Shown here piece after piece: positions 22,449-32,616 of a DNA stretch of 64,000 nucleotides. Each line of letters starts with the position of its first letter. Position 1 is the first letter of the stretch. Source of the stretch: Torymus aiolomorphi. Taxonomy: Eukaryota > Arthropoda > Insecta > Hymenoptera > Torymidae. The notes below the pieces were generated by a model that was not told where the DNA came from, did not search any database, and saw only the letters and a list, made by a program, of their open reading frames with translations. The translations under genes were made by a program, and so were the position numbers. The DNA lies in assembly GCA_036365515.1 (NCBI GenBank), contig CM070877.1, positions 85,534,522 to 85,598,521 on the forward strand, written 5' to 3'.

Positions 22449-23069
22449 ATGGATTCAGTTCTGAATACGGTCTTGATCCAACTACAACGGATGGAAAAAA
22501 CTATCTCCACTCGAATAAAAAACGAGGTCACCGAAACCCTCTCTGACCCTGGCAAGAACACACCCATTGTACTTGCAACCGAAGACATTGAAGAAACGTC
22601 ACGACACGGGAGCCCTGACCCGAAAATGCGATCCGAAGTCCGGAAGGTTCCGAACAAGAAAGACAACCTTAAATTCGATAAGAATCGAATATTCTGTCAG
22701 CTACCATGGGATCGACGAGTCAGGCAAGGGACAGAAAGAAATCAGGGTGAAAAGAAGATCGAACGCCGTTTCTTTTCTCATTTTGCGAAATTCGGCACCA
22801 TGGAATACTGTTATACGAGAAGGGACCATCTCGACAGGTTGTCCCATGGATTCGTGAAGTACCACCACCAGGCAGATGCTAACCATGCCCTTCGCTCGAG
22901 CGATGCACGTTACCGAGCTCGACCCGCCCTACGCCAGTACACCATCACCAATAGAATCACGGAAAGGACCCACCGAACCTGTGGATTTCCTATTGACACC
23001 AGAAACTGGGTTATGCACTTGCCCACATGCTCGCGACAGCGAGCCCTAGAACAATTACGAAAACAATAA
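22449..23069 (+). CDS. ORF-A: accessory protein with RRM and H-C-H-C zinc finger
   Basis: 206 residues, intact, ATGG start two bases after a splice acceptor. Residues 1-70 are a charged, helical N-terminus. Residues about 79-160 form an RRM: beta-1/RNP2-like IFCQLP (81-86), helix KKIERRFFSHFAKFG, RNP1-like LSHGFVKY (131-138) and helix ADANHAL (142-148), close to ELAV/Hu-type RRMs. The C-terminus has H175-x2-C178-x11-H190-x3-C194 with Trp187 at the position where C2H2 fingers carry Leu. This is an RNA-binding architecture. It is a paralogue of ORF-B. Likely role: regulation, splicing, export or packaging of element RNA (inference). I know no standard gypsy-type counterpart. Confidence 0.85.
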   Translation: MDSVLNTVLIQLQRMEKTISTRIKNEVTETLSDPGKNTPIVLATEDIEETSRHGSPDPKMRSEVRKVPNKKDNLKFDKNRIFCQLPWDRRVRQGTERNQGEKKIERRFFSHFAKFGTMEYCYTRRDHLDRLSHGFVKYHHQADANHALRSSDARYRARPALRQYTITNRITERTHRTCGFPIDTRNWVMHLPTCSRQRALEQLRKQ

Positions 23070-23160
23070 GGACTTCTGTAATAACGCTCACCATTGTCTC
23101 TATCCCATAAAAACATATATATTGCCTTGCCATTTTCTTATCTACCCCATCCCAAGCTTA

Positions 23161-23197
23161 AATAAAACCCCAATTAACTTGTCATTGTCTGTTACAG
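23161..23197 (+). promoter_or_regulatory. 3' splice acceptor for ORF-B
   Basis: TTGTCTGTTACAG ends at 23197, with the ORF-B ATG at 23200. An upstream AATAAA at 23161 would have to be ignored for ORF-B mRNA. Confidence 0.6.
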
Positions 23198-23199
23198 CC

Positions 23200-24267
23200 A
23201 TGTCTCAATCACTATCAACCCAAGAGGACAACGCGTCAGGTACAGGAGCAGCACTGGGAGGCTTACCAGTTGCCCTTCAAAGGATAGCCGAGATATGGAG
23301 GGCTCGACGCGAACCTTCTCCTTCCTGTGTCCCCACTGACGAGGAACAAACCAGCCAAGAAGATAAGGATCAGGAAATCGAGAACGCGATCGGACTACGG
23401 TTGATATCCATATACGGGAATCCGGAAGAGCCAACAACGGGGACTTTTGAGTACATGGACTGTCGATCCACTACCCTGCTAATGCAGATGTTGAGGAAAG
23501 ACGGGGCACTCCATTTCACGGGGCCGGATCAAAAAGAGAAACGCGGGCGTACCAGCTATACACTGAACGCAGAGTTCAGTAGCTTCGACGAATGTTTGAA
23601 GGCATTCCATAAATACAGCCTGTGGGCGTATGATGACGTGACGTCCGAAGAGGATCAGGACGAGGAGGACTCTGCCTCCCAAGATGATCCGAATGATCAA
23701 CCGCCCACGCAGCAAGAGGAACGCCCAGCGGAACCGAAAGAATCGCCGAGAATGCTGAAGGCCCCCGAAACGGGAGCAGAAAGGTTCGCGCGAATATTAC
23801 GGGAGCGGACCCCCAAAATGATCAGCATGAGTGAGCATGTTGCGGGGCTTAGGATCACTATCGTGATCACCCCGGTCGATGAGGAACTAGAAGTCGTCAA
23901 ACAATTCGGCAGATATGGGCGGATAGATTACTTTTTCTCCCACCCCATCGGAGACAGGGGGATCATCCAGACCTATATCAAATATTTCAACCTACAAGAC
24001 GCAGAGACAGCCCTGAACCGTGCGCCGCCAAAATATGGGGCGCACCCGACGATTCCCCCCATAATCTCTGCACGAGAGAAGGAGCGCCTAACTATTTACC
24101 ACCCGATGTGCGGGCGTGATGTGATCCGAAAGCACATCTTCAATCATCAAGCCATTTGCGATCTCCAAGCAGGATTGGAGATAATCAAACACCATGGTTG
24201 TGGATTTAGAATGACGCGGCGTAGCCTAAAAGGGCACCTCAGGATGTGTAAACGAGGGACTTACTAA
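23200..24267 (+). CDS. ORF-B: accessory protein with RRM(s), acidic linker and two H-C-H-C zinc fingers
   Basis: 355 residues from ATG 23200, chosen because the acceptor ends at 23197; the frame is open upstream to 23122. Residues about 66-140 (LRLISIYG to FDECLKAFHKY) may be a first, degenerate RRM. Residues 145-182 are an acidic linker. Residues about 217-278 are an RRM aligning with ORF-A: LRITIVIT, VVKQFGRYGRIDYFF, IIQTYIKYF, LQDAETAL, then PPKYGAHP matching ARYRARPA. Two fingers follow: H301-x2-C304-x11-H316-x3-C320 and H331-x2-C334-x11-H346-x3-C350. The spacing is identical to ORF-A's finger. Intact in an element whose pol and env are interrupted. Predicted RNA- or DNA-binding. Confidence 0.85.
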   Translation: MSQSLSTQEDNASGTGAALGGLPVALQRIAEIWRARREPSPSCVPTDEEQTSQEDKDQEIENAIGLRLISIYGNPEEPTTGTFEYMDCRSTTLLMQMLRKDGALHFTGPDQKEKRGRTSYTLNAEFSSFDECLKAFHKYSLWAYDDVTSEEDQDEEDSASQDDPNDQPPTQQEERPAEPKESPRMLKAPETGAERFARILRERTPKMISMSEHVAGLRITIVITPVDEELEVVKQFGRYGRIDYFFSHPIGDRGIIQTYIKYFNLQDAETALNRAPPKYGAHPTIPPIISAREKERLTIYHPMCGRDVIRKHIFNHQAICDLQAGLEIIKHHGCGFRMTRRSLKGHLRMCKRGTY

Positions 24268-24269
24268 GC

Positions 24270-24271
<2 letters not shown>

Positions 24272-24312
<41 letters not shown>

Positions 24313-24442
24313 GGATCCTCAATGGGTCCACAATGCACTTATACTCTACTCTTATTCCACACTAATGACGGACTTAATATTTTTGCAATAAAACAAAAAC
24401 AAAAAAACAAAAAAAAAAAAAAAAACAAAAAAAAAAAAAAAA
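24272..24442. repeat. (AT)n tract and A-rich tract before the 3' LTR
   Basis: (AT)n at about 24272-24309 and an AAAAC/A-rich run at about 24391-24440. Between and after them, up to the polypurine tract, I see no coding potential. Confidence 0.85.
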
Positions 24443-24608
24443 TTTTTCGGACTTCAAAAATATTTTTTATCTTTCTCCAAAACCAAGTAGGACTTTCCAG
24501 ACTCTCCTTCTTCTTCGAGACACGACCAGGCGCAGCGCTTCCAGTGGATCAGCATTTTTCCTATGACTCAAGTTCTCCGTGGGCGGCAAACGTTCCACAA
24601 GGGGAGGG

Positions 24609-27600
24609 TGTTACGTGACAACTTTTTGGCTTTACCTTTTTCTTTAATTGGTTAAAATTATAATGAGTACAATGATTTTCATTGGAACATATATTTTCCC
24701 CGCAGTAAAATTTTAAAATTTGTATACGCGATCCTAGTTAAGAGCTTATCGCCCAAAGCTGCAACAAGTTGCGTCCACGCAGCACTCTCCCCTCGTAGCC
24801 GAAAATCGCATTCCTACACGCGCCGAGTAATAAGACACCCCTTAGCGGCGATAAGCGTCGCACAGCGGTGCGACATTGTCGTCAAGGGGCATATGGTGCG
24901 TGGGTGCGAGAGAGAAAGCGAGGACAATTAGGGGGCAAGGCGACGGGCAGCTCGACGATGCCACGCCAACTCGGCAGTGAGAAATTAGCAGCCTTCACGC
25001 TTAGACTAAGCGAAGTCTACGAGAACCAGTTACATATATACGTTGAAAGAGTCGCAGTGGCCAAAATTATTTTTTTTTACAGTTTTCTTTTTATTCGCAC
25101 ATGTTTCTACATTATTAAAAAACCCGGATCATCAGTTTTGTTTTAAAAATTCCACCATAGTATAACGCATTATAATACGGCGAACATTACTACACGCAAA
25201 TACAAATCGCACGCAGATCCTACCGAACTCGGACTATCAACGATAATAATCAAATAATTTGCAACCACAGTAGAGAACCAGCACTAGAGTGATTCACCAT
25301 TTACACAAAGTAAGTTGCCTTTCGTATCATATTACTGTTTCCTTAAGGTATAGACTTCTCCGAACAAAATTGTGAACTAGCGCGCGGTAGAGATTTGTGT
25401 ATGTGTGTAGGCCGCGAGTGTTACCCTTGCCGCAATAAAAAGGGTTTTATTGAGGAATCCCGAGTCCTTGAAGCGAGAATAACTAACTAGTCCTCAGATC
25501 AGAGTTGTTGGTTCCTAGTTTCATCCGTCAGTTGGTTAAAGAATATAAGGCTGTTAGTTGTTCCATTCCAGGGCTCGTACCAGCTACCAAAGGCGATTCA
25601 TTGCACTCGGTAGTGCTATTCGACAGGAGAAGCACCTCCACCAGATCACTTTTTGTAGTAGAAGCTCCTTCGAGTAGGTCGCTGGGGAGCTTGTGACGGA
25701 GCCCTCTCTACGTCTCCTTTTTTTCTTTTCCTTTTCCTCTTCTCTAGTTGTACCCCTAGAATCAATAGAATAATAAATAAACAAATAAGACTTAGGATCA
25801 TCCACCCGGCATAAGTGCAAAAATTTCCCTTTTCCTTTTTTTTTTTTCACTTTTCTTTTACTTTTTATTATTATATATTTTTTTTTTTACTTTTTATTAT
25901 TTATATTATTATAAAGTTCATCATAAATATCGATATCTCGCTTATCAATATACTACCTTGTATGTACGTCAAATAAACCTCAGCTCTAAGTCGCATAGAA
26001 AAATAGTCATTACATGCATATACCATCAGTGAGAGGTATACCATGCATGTACTCATAAGTGCGTAGGTACTCGTGAACTGATGTTAGCCGCTTGTACCCA
26101 TACAATTAATATCCAGCTTTTCTTTTTTTTGACTCACCCCCCTGCAATAAGCAGGGAATTGCGGTCTTGCTCCCTGTAGTAGTGGACGAAGGCCAGGTGA
26201 CATCCTCAACTGTCCTGCTTCCCCTTGTACCTTCTCTTTCCTCGCCCTATAGGAGTTCAGATTCTTCGACAAGAGTCGAAGCTTGAAGGAGTGTCAGTCA
26301 ACCCTTCGCCTTTCCTTAATCGACACCTAGCATCATCCCCTCCGCAGATACTGGTGAGTGTAGCACGACAGCGGAGCACATGGGAACATCATAGCAACGC
26401 AGCCTGATCCGATGGAGCCACACAGGTCTTAAACACACAGTGCAGTGAAGCATCAAGTAGATTAGAATCTAGATGCATATATCCACACTCACATTATATA
26501 TATATATATATATATATATAAACACAGCAGTACGCCTCACTATGCATACCCATATGTAGGCGCATAAATACAAATACACTACAGCTGAAGCAATACACTG
26601 GGTGGAAGGAGTCCTCTGGCCTTGACCCGCACCTTCAGATTTCCTCTCTGCTGTAACTAGAAGAAATCAAAGGAAAAACAACATCACACAGAGTACTCAG
26701 TCCTTCTGGTTGGGATTTTCAACTAATAAATAACCATCAAAAAGGAGGCACTTAACTGACATCGGAGATATCTTCGCCGCAGGGATCCACTCAGCCAGGT
26801 ATGGAATATCTTGCGGTTTTCCACCTCCTTTCCGTTCCCTCGGACAACACCCTCCTCGTGCCACCCGGGTGTCCAGCGTCGTCGTTCGGCTGCCGCGGGG
26901 AGCGAGACGGCTGTTCTGCTGCTTTTGCCTGCGACTATAGCTCTACAGAGAAGGCCGCGCGCCACCCGCGACACATGCGACTCTACAACGGTGCTGCGCC
27001 GCCTCTCCGACATCAAGGTGCGTTCACATAGGGACATAGTATTAGGGTCGCGCTTGGTCTAATTTATAGTAGTTAACGTTTAGACAGTCTAGTTCATACT
27101 TCACGCCACGAGACAGGCTCTTATATATCCACGCTTACACAAATAAGTAATAACGGGTATCATCACACTTCGTGATTCTCTACTGCGGTGTCCCCAATAG
27201 GGGGGGTTAACGTATCATCATTTCTGCAACGGGGCTTTAGTGTATTTCAGAAGACGGATCCCGGGATATAATCATTAGTTAAGTATACTCTCCGCGCTCC
27301 CGCGTTTTCTCGAACCTTAAGGCGCGTTTACATAGGCGTAAGACGGGAATTGCCGAACTCCTTTGAGGAATTAGGGTTTAGTTTTAGTTATCATTTTTGG
27401 ATTGTATAAATGATTATAATAAAGGGATAAGAACTTGAAATAATTTCACAGGTCTATTAATTTTTATTGTTCAGTCGAGTAGCCCTACAATCATACCCTA
27501 ATCCTTCTAATCTTCGGAATTTTGTTGGACGCAATCGTTTCACTGAACTATCCCCTATATCGCACGCTTGTGGGGGCGTGTGACGAATAAGCTGAGAACG

Positions 27601-27740
27601 AGAGGTCCTCGTGAGAGCAAGGCGGACGGATGCCTTGTGAACGTCATCCAATCAGAAACTCACTTTGACGCAGGTAGCAGAACAAGAAGTTAGTAGGTCA
27701 AAGGAAGTGTTACGATATGAGATCCGTTTATATCGTAACA
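24609..27740 (+). repeat. 3' LTR, 3132 bp
   Basis: Near-identical to the 5' LTR. Differences seen by eye include A10544/G24795, AAGGAATT versus GAGGAATT near 13113/27365, an inserted CT near 26942, a shorter (AT)n tract and several single-base run-length changes. Preceded by the polypurine tract at 24599-24608. Confidence 0.95.
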
Positions 27741-27745
27741 ATAAA

Positions 27746-28760
27746 ATTTTAAATTAAAATTTGAATTCCCTCTCTCAGTCACAGTTTTCTAAATTAATCA
27801 CCTGCAAAGCAAAAGTTTATTACATACACCCCTGGTGAAAAAAAATCACGTGATTGATCATATGATTTATCACTTGAACAATACACACATAAAAAATATT
27901 ATATAATGCTAATTTGTTAATGAAACTTGTTTCCTTAACGAATATCAATTACATTATAGCAGAAAAAAAGATAAAAAATATTTGCTACCTAACCGAGAAT
28001 CGAACTCGCGAACTTTGAGTTACTGCGCACGCACGCTATCCATTACGCTGTCACTCGCTTGAAAGACTTAGGTGATTTTCACCTACATAAGCTGCATCCT
28101 CCATATTTATTACTATTTAAGATTGATTATATATCTAAAATATCAAAGATATTTAATAATTATGTATTTATACACTATTTTAATAAAATAAGTAACTTAC
28201 GTTAAAAAATTAATTAATTAAAATCGAATAACTTAAAAATGCAGTGTCGGTAAAGTAGAAATCAGATCAGTTCAAAAGTCATTTTCTTATTACATAAACA
28301 AAATACCGAATTATTTTTGTAAAATGTTATGTATATAAAATTGTAAATAATGATCATAACATTTTTAAAAATTTTCATTAGTTTCGAAAAAGTTATTCTA
28401 ATTTTATTAATTGATGTTCTAATGTAAGTTATTCATTTTCTTTAAATAGTGTAAAAATAAATAATTATTAGAAATCTTTGATATTTTTGATAAAAATCGT
28501 TCATCATGTTTATTTAATTGCTGTTCAATTTTTATTATTCAATTTGCTATTTAGTTTTGATTATTTTGAAAATAAATAATTTATATTGGGATATTAAACA
28601 ATTAAATTTGAATAACATTTTTTAATGTTTAATAATATAAGTTTAATAATTATTAGAAATCTTTGATATTTTTGATAAAAATCGTTCATCATGTTTATTT
28701 AATTGCTGTTCAATTTTTATTATTCAATTTGCTATTTAGTTTTGATTATTTCATAATAAT
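27746..28760. repeat. AT-rich repeat family with tRNA-Arg-like head and internal direct repeat
   Basis: On the minus strand 28060-27989 is tRNA-like: GCGTAATGGATAGCGTG (box A region, tRNA-Arg-like) and GAGTTCGATTCTC (box B region), so it is probably a SINE head. A copy of about 106 bp at 28463-28570 recurs almost exactly at 28649-28755 (TTAGAAATCTTTGATATTTT onward). The AT-rich body at 28290-28620 is related to 49060-49340. CACGTGAT-type palindromes lie near 27846. No gene. Confidence 0.7.
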
Positions 28761-28954
28761 AAGTAAATGCAATTACAATAGTATTTTATCTTTATCTTTA
28801 GAAACATAAATTTTATAAAATAAATATTATATGTAAAATTATTGGATAACTATAAATTTACTTTCAAATTGACTTCTGTCACATCCAAAACTTGCAATAC
28901 CTTAGGTTGAAGGTTTTCATTAGATGCAATAAAGGAAGATGAGATAAAGGAATC

Positions 28955-31900
28955 TTGTTAATTGTAGCTAGTGGCCAAAATTACTACCAAAGTTTGTCGT
29001 GAGAAGGTGGCAAATAACAACAATAGTTTTTTAACGACGTTTCGGACATCCTTTATTGATTATGTCCCTCTTCAGGCAGCTAGTAACAAAGTACAAAATA
29101 CAACTTTTAACAACAACGTATATTAACTTAATTATGAACACATAATTTTACAAGTAACAATTAACACTTACAAAGTCTGTATTTTTTCCTGAGTATTACG
29201 GAGAACTATCCGTTCGTCAATGTAACGAGCATCACAAAATTTTCCTACTTATACCTATCATTAGTGTATTAGTGTGAGTGTAAGTAAGAACGCAACATGT
29301 ACTGGCTTAATTGTGTAGAGCTTTTTGGGTGTGTACACACAAGATACGACCTTCCATAACCTACTCTCCTGATATCTATTCCACTATTGTATGTGATATT
29401 TTTTGATACTAGGAAGGAGATAGAAATTCAAAATTATTAATCATAGTGTTATATTCTTTTGGAAGTTTATTAATTTCAAATTGCTTGTTCATAAATTTCT
29501 TTTGTGTGTGTACATATAATGCTTCGGAAAATAGTCTTTTTTCTTTATTTCTTTCATGATCTAATATATTAACAGTGTTGAAATTTATATTATGATTATT
29601 TTCTATCCTATGTATGTGTAGTGACGAATTTTCATCTTCTTCCATGTATTTTTTATGGTGTTCTTTGATTCTCACACCTAAGCGCCGACAAGTTTGGCCA
29701 ACATAGGACGCATTACAATGATTACAATTGATTTTATACACAACGTTAGACTTTTCTAATTTTACATTCTTGTCTTTTCCTAGTACTATAATATTGTTCA
29801 TTTTGTTTTGTGTACTAAATATAACATTAGTATTTAATCGTTTAAAAAAGTTCTTTGTAAAACCTTCGATTTCTTTCACATATGGTAGACAAATGAAATT
29901 CTTGTTCTCATTATTTGAATTTTGTTGAGTACTTCTTGTGCAATAGATCTTCTTTAATCGTTTTTTTATATAAAACTCGATAAAATCAAGAAGATAATCA
30001 TTTTTTGTTAAAACTTTCTTGATAAAGGCAATATTATTTCTATGGAAAGAACTATGTAATAACTTTATGGCTCGATCGATAAGGCAATAAATTATGGCTA
30101 TTTTGTTGCTAATCGGATGATGTGAATTGAAGTTCAAATATCTACCTGAGAAAGTCGGTTTTCTGTACCAATCTGTTATAATTTTCTTTTGTTCAGTAAT
30201 AATAATCTTAACATCTAGAAAACTAATACTATTATTCTGTACTTTTTCGATTGTAAATTGAAGATTTTTATCGCAATTATTGAAAATGCGTAATGTTTCA
30301 TCTATGTGGTTTTGTGTATACATAATAATACATCATCAACATATCGAAAATAAAATAACGGTTTTGAGATTAAAAGGTTTATACAATGCGACTCTAGGTC
30401 TTCCATGACAATGTCTGATAAAACTGGACTGATAGGATTGCCCATTGCTGATCCGAAAATTTGTTTGTAAAATTTTTGGTTGGATTGAAAATAATTATTA
30501 TTTAAGATAAACTTAATAACCTTACAAAATTCCGACAAATTTAAATTTGTCTTGTGTACTTGATGCCATCTTTTTTCTATTGCTTTTAGTACTAAATATT
30601 CTGGCACATTTGTGAATAAACTCACAACATCAAAACTGACAAGTTTTTTTTAGTTTTGAGCTGTTATCGATATGTGACCTAGGTATTTTTATGTTTTTTT
30701 GTAGGAAATTGGCAAAAAATTTTGATAATTCATATGTAGGTGAGTTTATAGTTGAAATAATCGGTCTTACCGGGAAGTCAGTTTTATGAATTTTAACTAA
30801 TCCATAAGCTTTAGAAATGTTAAATTTGTTTACAACAGGTTCTAGTTTTTTGCCTGCAGCCGAAAAGTCAATTTTATTTAACCACTTAATTAATTCATTT
30901 GTTTCTCTTTCTAATTTGGGTAACGGATTAGATTTTATTTTTTGATAGTATTTTATATCTGCAAACAAACTATTAAGTTTTTGGTTATAAGTGGCTTTAT
31001 TTATGATGACAGTAGTATTTCCTTTGTCGGCTCTGGTGATTAAGATATCACAATTGTTTTTTATAAATTGTTTTGTTTTTTGTAAGTCCATTTTTAATCT
31101 ATTGTCAAAATATGAATGTGTAGACAAATCCTTATTATAAACTCTTTTGATAGTATTTAAAAACGTTCCTATTATTTTTGGAATATCAGGAGGTATCGGA
31201 TACCTTTTCGCAAAAACTTCAAAGTTTTTTACATAAGTTGTTGCTAGCTTATTGTCAAATTTATTGTTAAAATTAAACTTTTCGCCAAGTTTTAAAGTAT
31301 CGTTGACATATTTTGGGAGTTCAACGTCCGTAAGATTAACACACCATTTGTCATCTTCCTTGATAGAATCATCGAGGTCAATCACCTGTGTGTTATTATT
31401 TCGGGTGTTGAACTCTGTATTTCCCAACAGATTGGCACTGTATCTATCTTTTTCCAAAACATGCTTATATTTTTGAAAGTAAATCCTGTGGAGTTTATTT
31501 TCAAGGTTTGTCTTTAATTTTTCTGTACTAAACTTTAGTTTTGTGTTATAATAATCCATAAATAACGTGATTAAATCTACTCCAACTAGTTTTTCTAAAT
31601 GTGAAAACGCTTTTTTGACTTTTTTTTCTGATAGTTAATTTTTGTATGCAAATCCATAATTTCTATATTCAATAATCGTGACATTGTGTGGTTTATAATT
31701 TTTTGTTGTTTTAACTTTCCGGTATTTGAAAACATCTGATTGTTTTTTATGTTTTTTGTGATAAAATTAAGGTGATTAGGAACAATATGATAATACCGGC
31801 ATTTAGTTAAAAATTTGCATTGTTCTTTTGAATATATGTTGTTGAACATCAATTTAGTCACACGGTAAAATTTCTTTTTTGTGTCAAAACCAAAAATTTG

Positions 31901-32603
31901 AAATAAAAGATTTATGATAACATTGAGTTTAACATCTCTTCGTTTTTTTAGAAAATGAAATAATAATTTTGTTTTTTCTATTCGATGGTTTAACGTACGT
32001 GTTGCATCTGGTACCTCCATGGTGATAGAGTGGTGAGTTGACATACGCGTTGTATCTTGTTGATTTTGTGTCGTTTGCTCCTCCATGATGATAGAGCGAT
32101 GGATTATGTGTGCTGATAGTATGCACTTGACAACGTATATTAGGCCAAACGTTGTAAGAAGTTATTGGTGAAAGCAGCTTGTGTATACACACCCAAAAAG
32201 CTCTATACAATTAAGCCAGTACATGTTGCGTTCTTACTTACACTCACACTAATACACTAATGATAGGTATAAATAGGAAAATTTTATCATGCTCGTTACA
32301 TTGACGAACGGATAGTTCTCCGTAATACTCAGGAAAACATACAGACTTTGTAAGTGTTAATTGTTACTTGTAAAATTATGTGTTCATAATTAAGTTAATA
32401 TACGTTGTTGTTAAAAGTTGTATTTTGTACTTTGTTACTAGCTGCCTGAAGAGGGACATAATCAATAAAGGATGTCCGAAACGTCGTAAAAAAACTATTG
32501 TTGTTATTTGCCACCTTCTCACGACAAACTTTGGTAGTAATTTTGGCCACTAGCTACAATTAACAAGATTATTAGACCACTACCATTAGCTGCTTTCACC
32601 AAT
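28955..32603 (-). mobile_element. Penelope-like element inserted in a pogo-like gene
   Basis: 13-bp target duplication AGATAAAGGAATC at 28942-28954 and 32604-32616. Sequences of about 390 bp near the two ends (28955-29345 and about 32177-32570) are inverted copies, consistent with the partial-repeat (pLTR) termini of Penelope-like elements; a short ATTGGTGAAAGCAGC inverted pair (about 32163 and 32587) adds to the complex end. Coding strand is minus. Confidence 0.9.
29409..32086 (-). pseudogene. Penelope-type reverse transcriptase with GIY-YIG endonuclease, frameshifted
   Basis: Four collinear pieces: N-terminal domain (32086-31595), RT (31559-30630 and 30625-30302) and endonuclease (30323-29409). 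RT motifs: ADKGNTTVI, KIHKTDFPVRPIISTINSP, FGSAMGNPISPVLSDIVMED and YVDDVLLCIHK. Endonuclease: CNHCNASYVGQTCRRLGVRI, the GIY-YIG variant, with a CxxC upstream as usual in Penelope-like elements. Frame changes lie near 31600 (A-rich), 30640 (A8/T8 run) and 30310. The protein would nick the target and prime reverse transcription from it. Confidence 0.9.
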
Positions 32604-32616
32604 AGATAAAGGAATC

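Larger units (their letters stand above)
10358..27740 (+). mobile_element. 17.4-kb env-containing Ty3/gypsy-type LTR retroelement with two accessory RRM/zinc-finger genes
   Basis: Complete insertion. LTRs at 10358-13488 and 24609-27740 begin TGTTACG and end CGTAACA. The 5-bp target duplication ATAAA lies at 10353-10357 and 27741-27745. The tRNA-primer site follows the 5' LTR and a polypurine tract (AAGGGGAGGG, 24599-24608) precedes the 3' LTR. Internal order: gag, pol (PR-RT-RNase H, macro-like, IN), env-like, ORF-A, ORF-B. By eye the LTRs differ by about two A/G substitutions and several 1-2 nt homopolymer or AT-repeat indels over 3.13 kb, so insertion is recent. gag and both accessory ORFs are intact; pol and env show frame breaks, mostly in G or C runs. 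Confidence 0.95.

Noticed and set aside
23161..23166. AATAAA as the end of the retroelement transcript
   Set aside because: It lies between ORF-A and the ORF-B acceptor, while a hairpin-embedded signal is present in both LTRs; at most a minor site.
27989..28060. Functional tRNA-Arg gene
   Set aside because: Box A and B are recognisable but acceptor and anticodon stems do not pair well, and a second rearranged copy at 49690-49762 indicates a SINE head.
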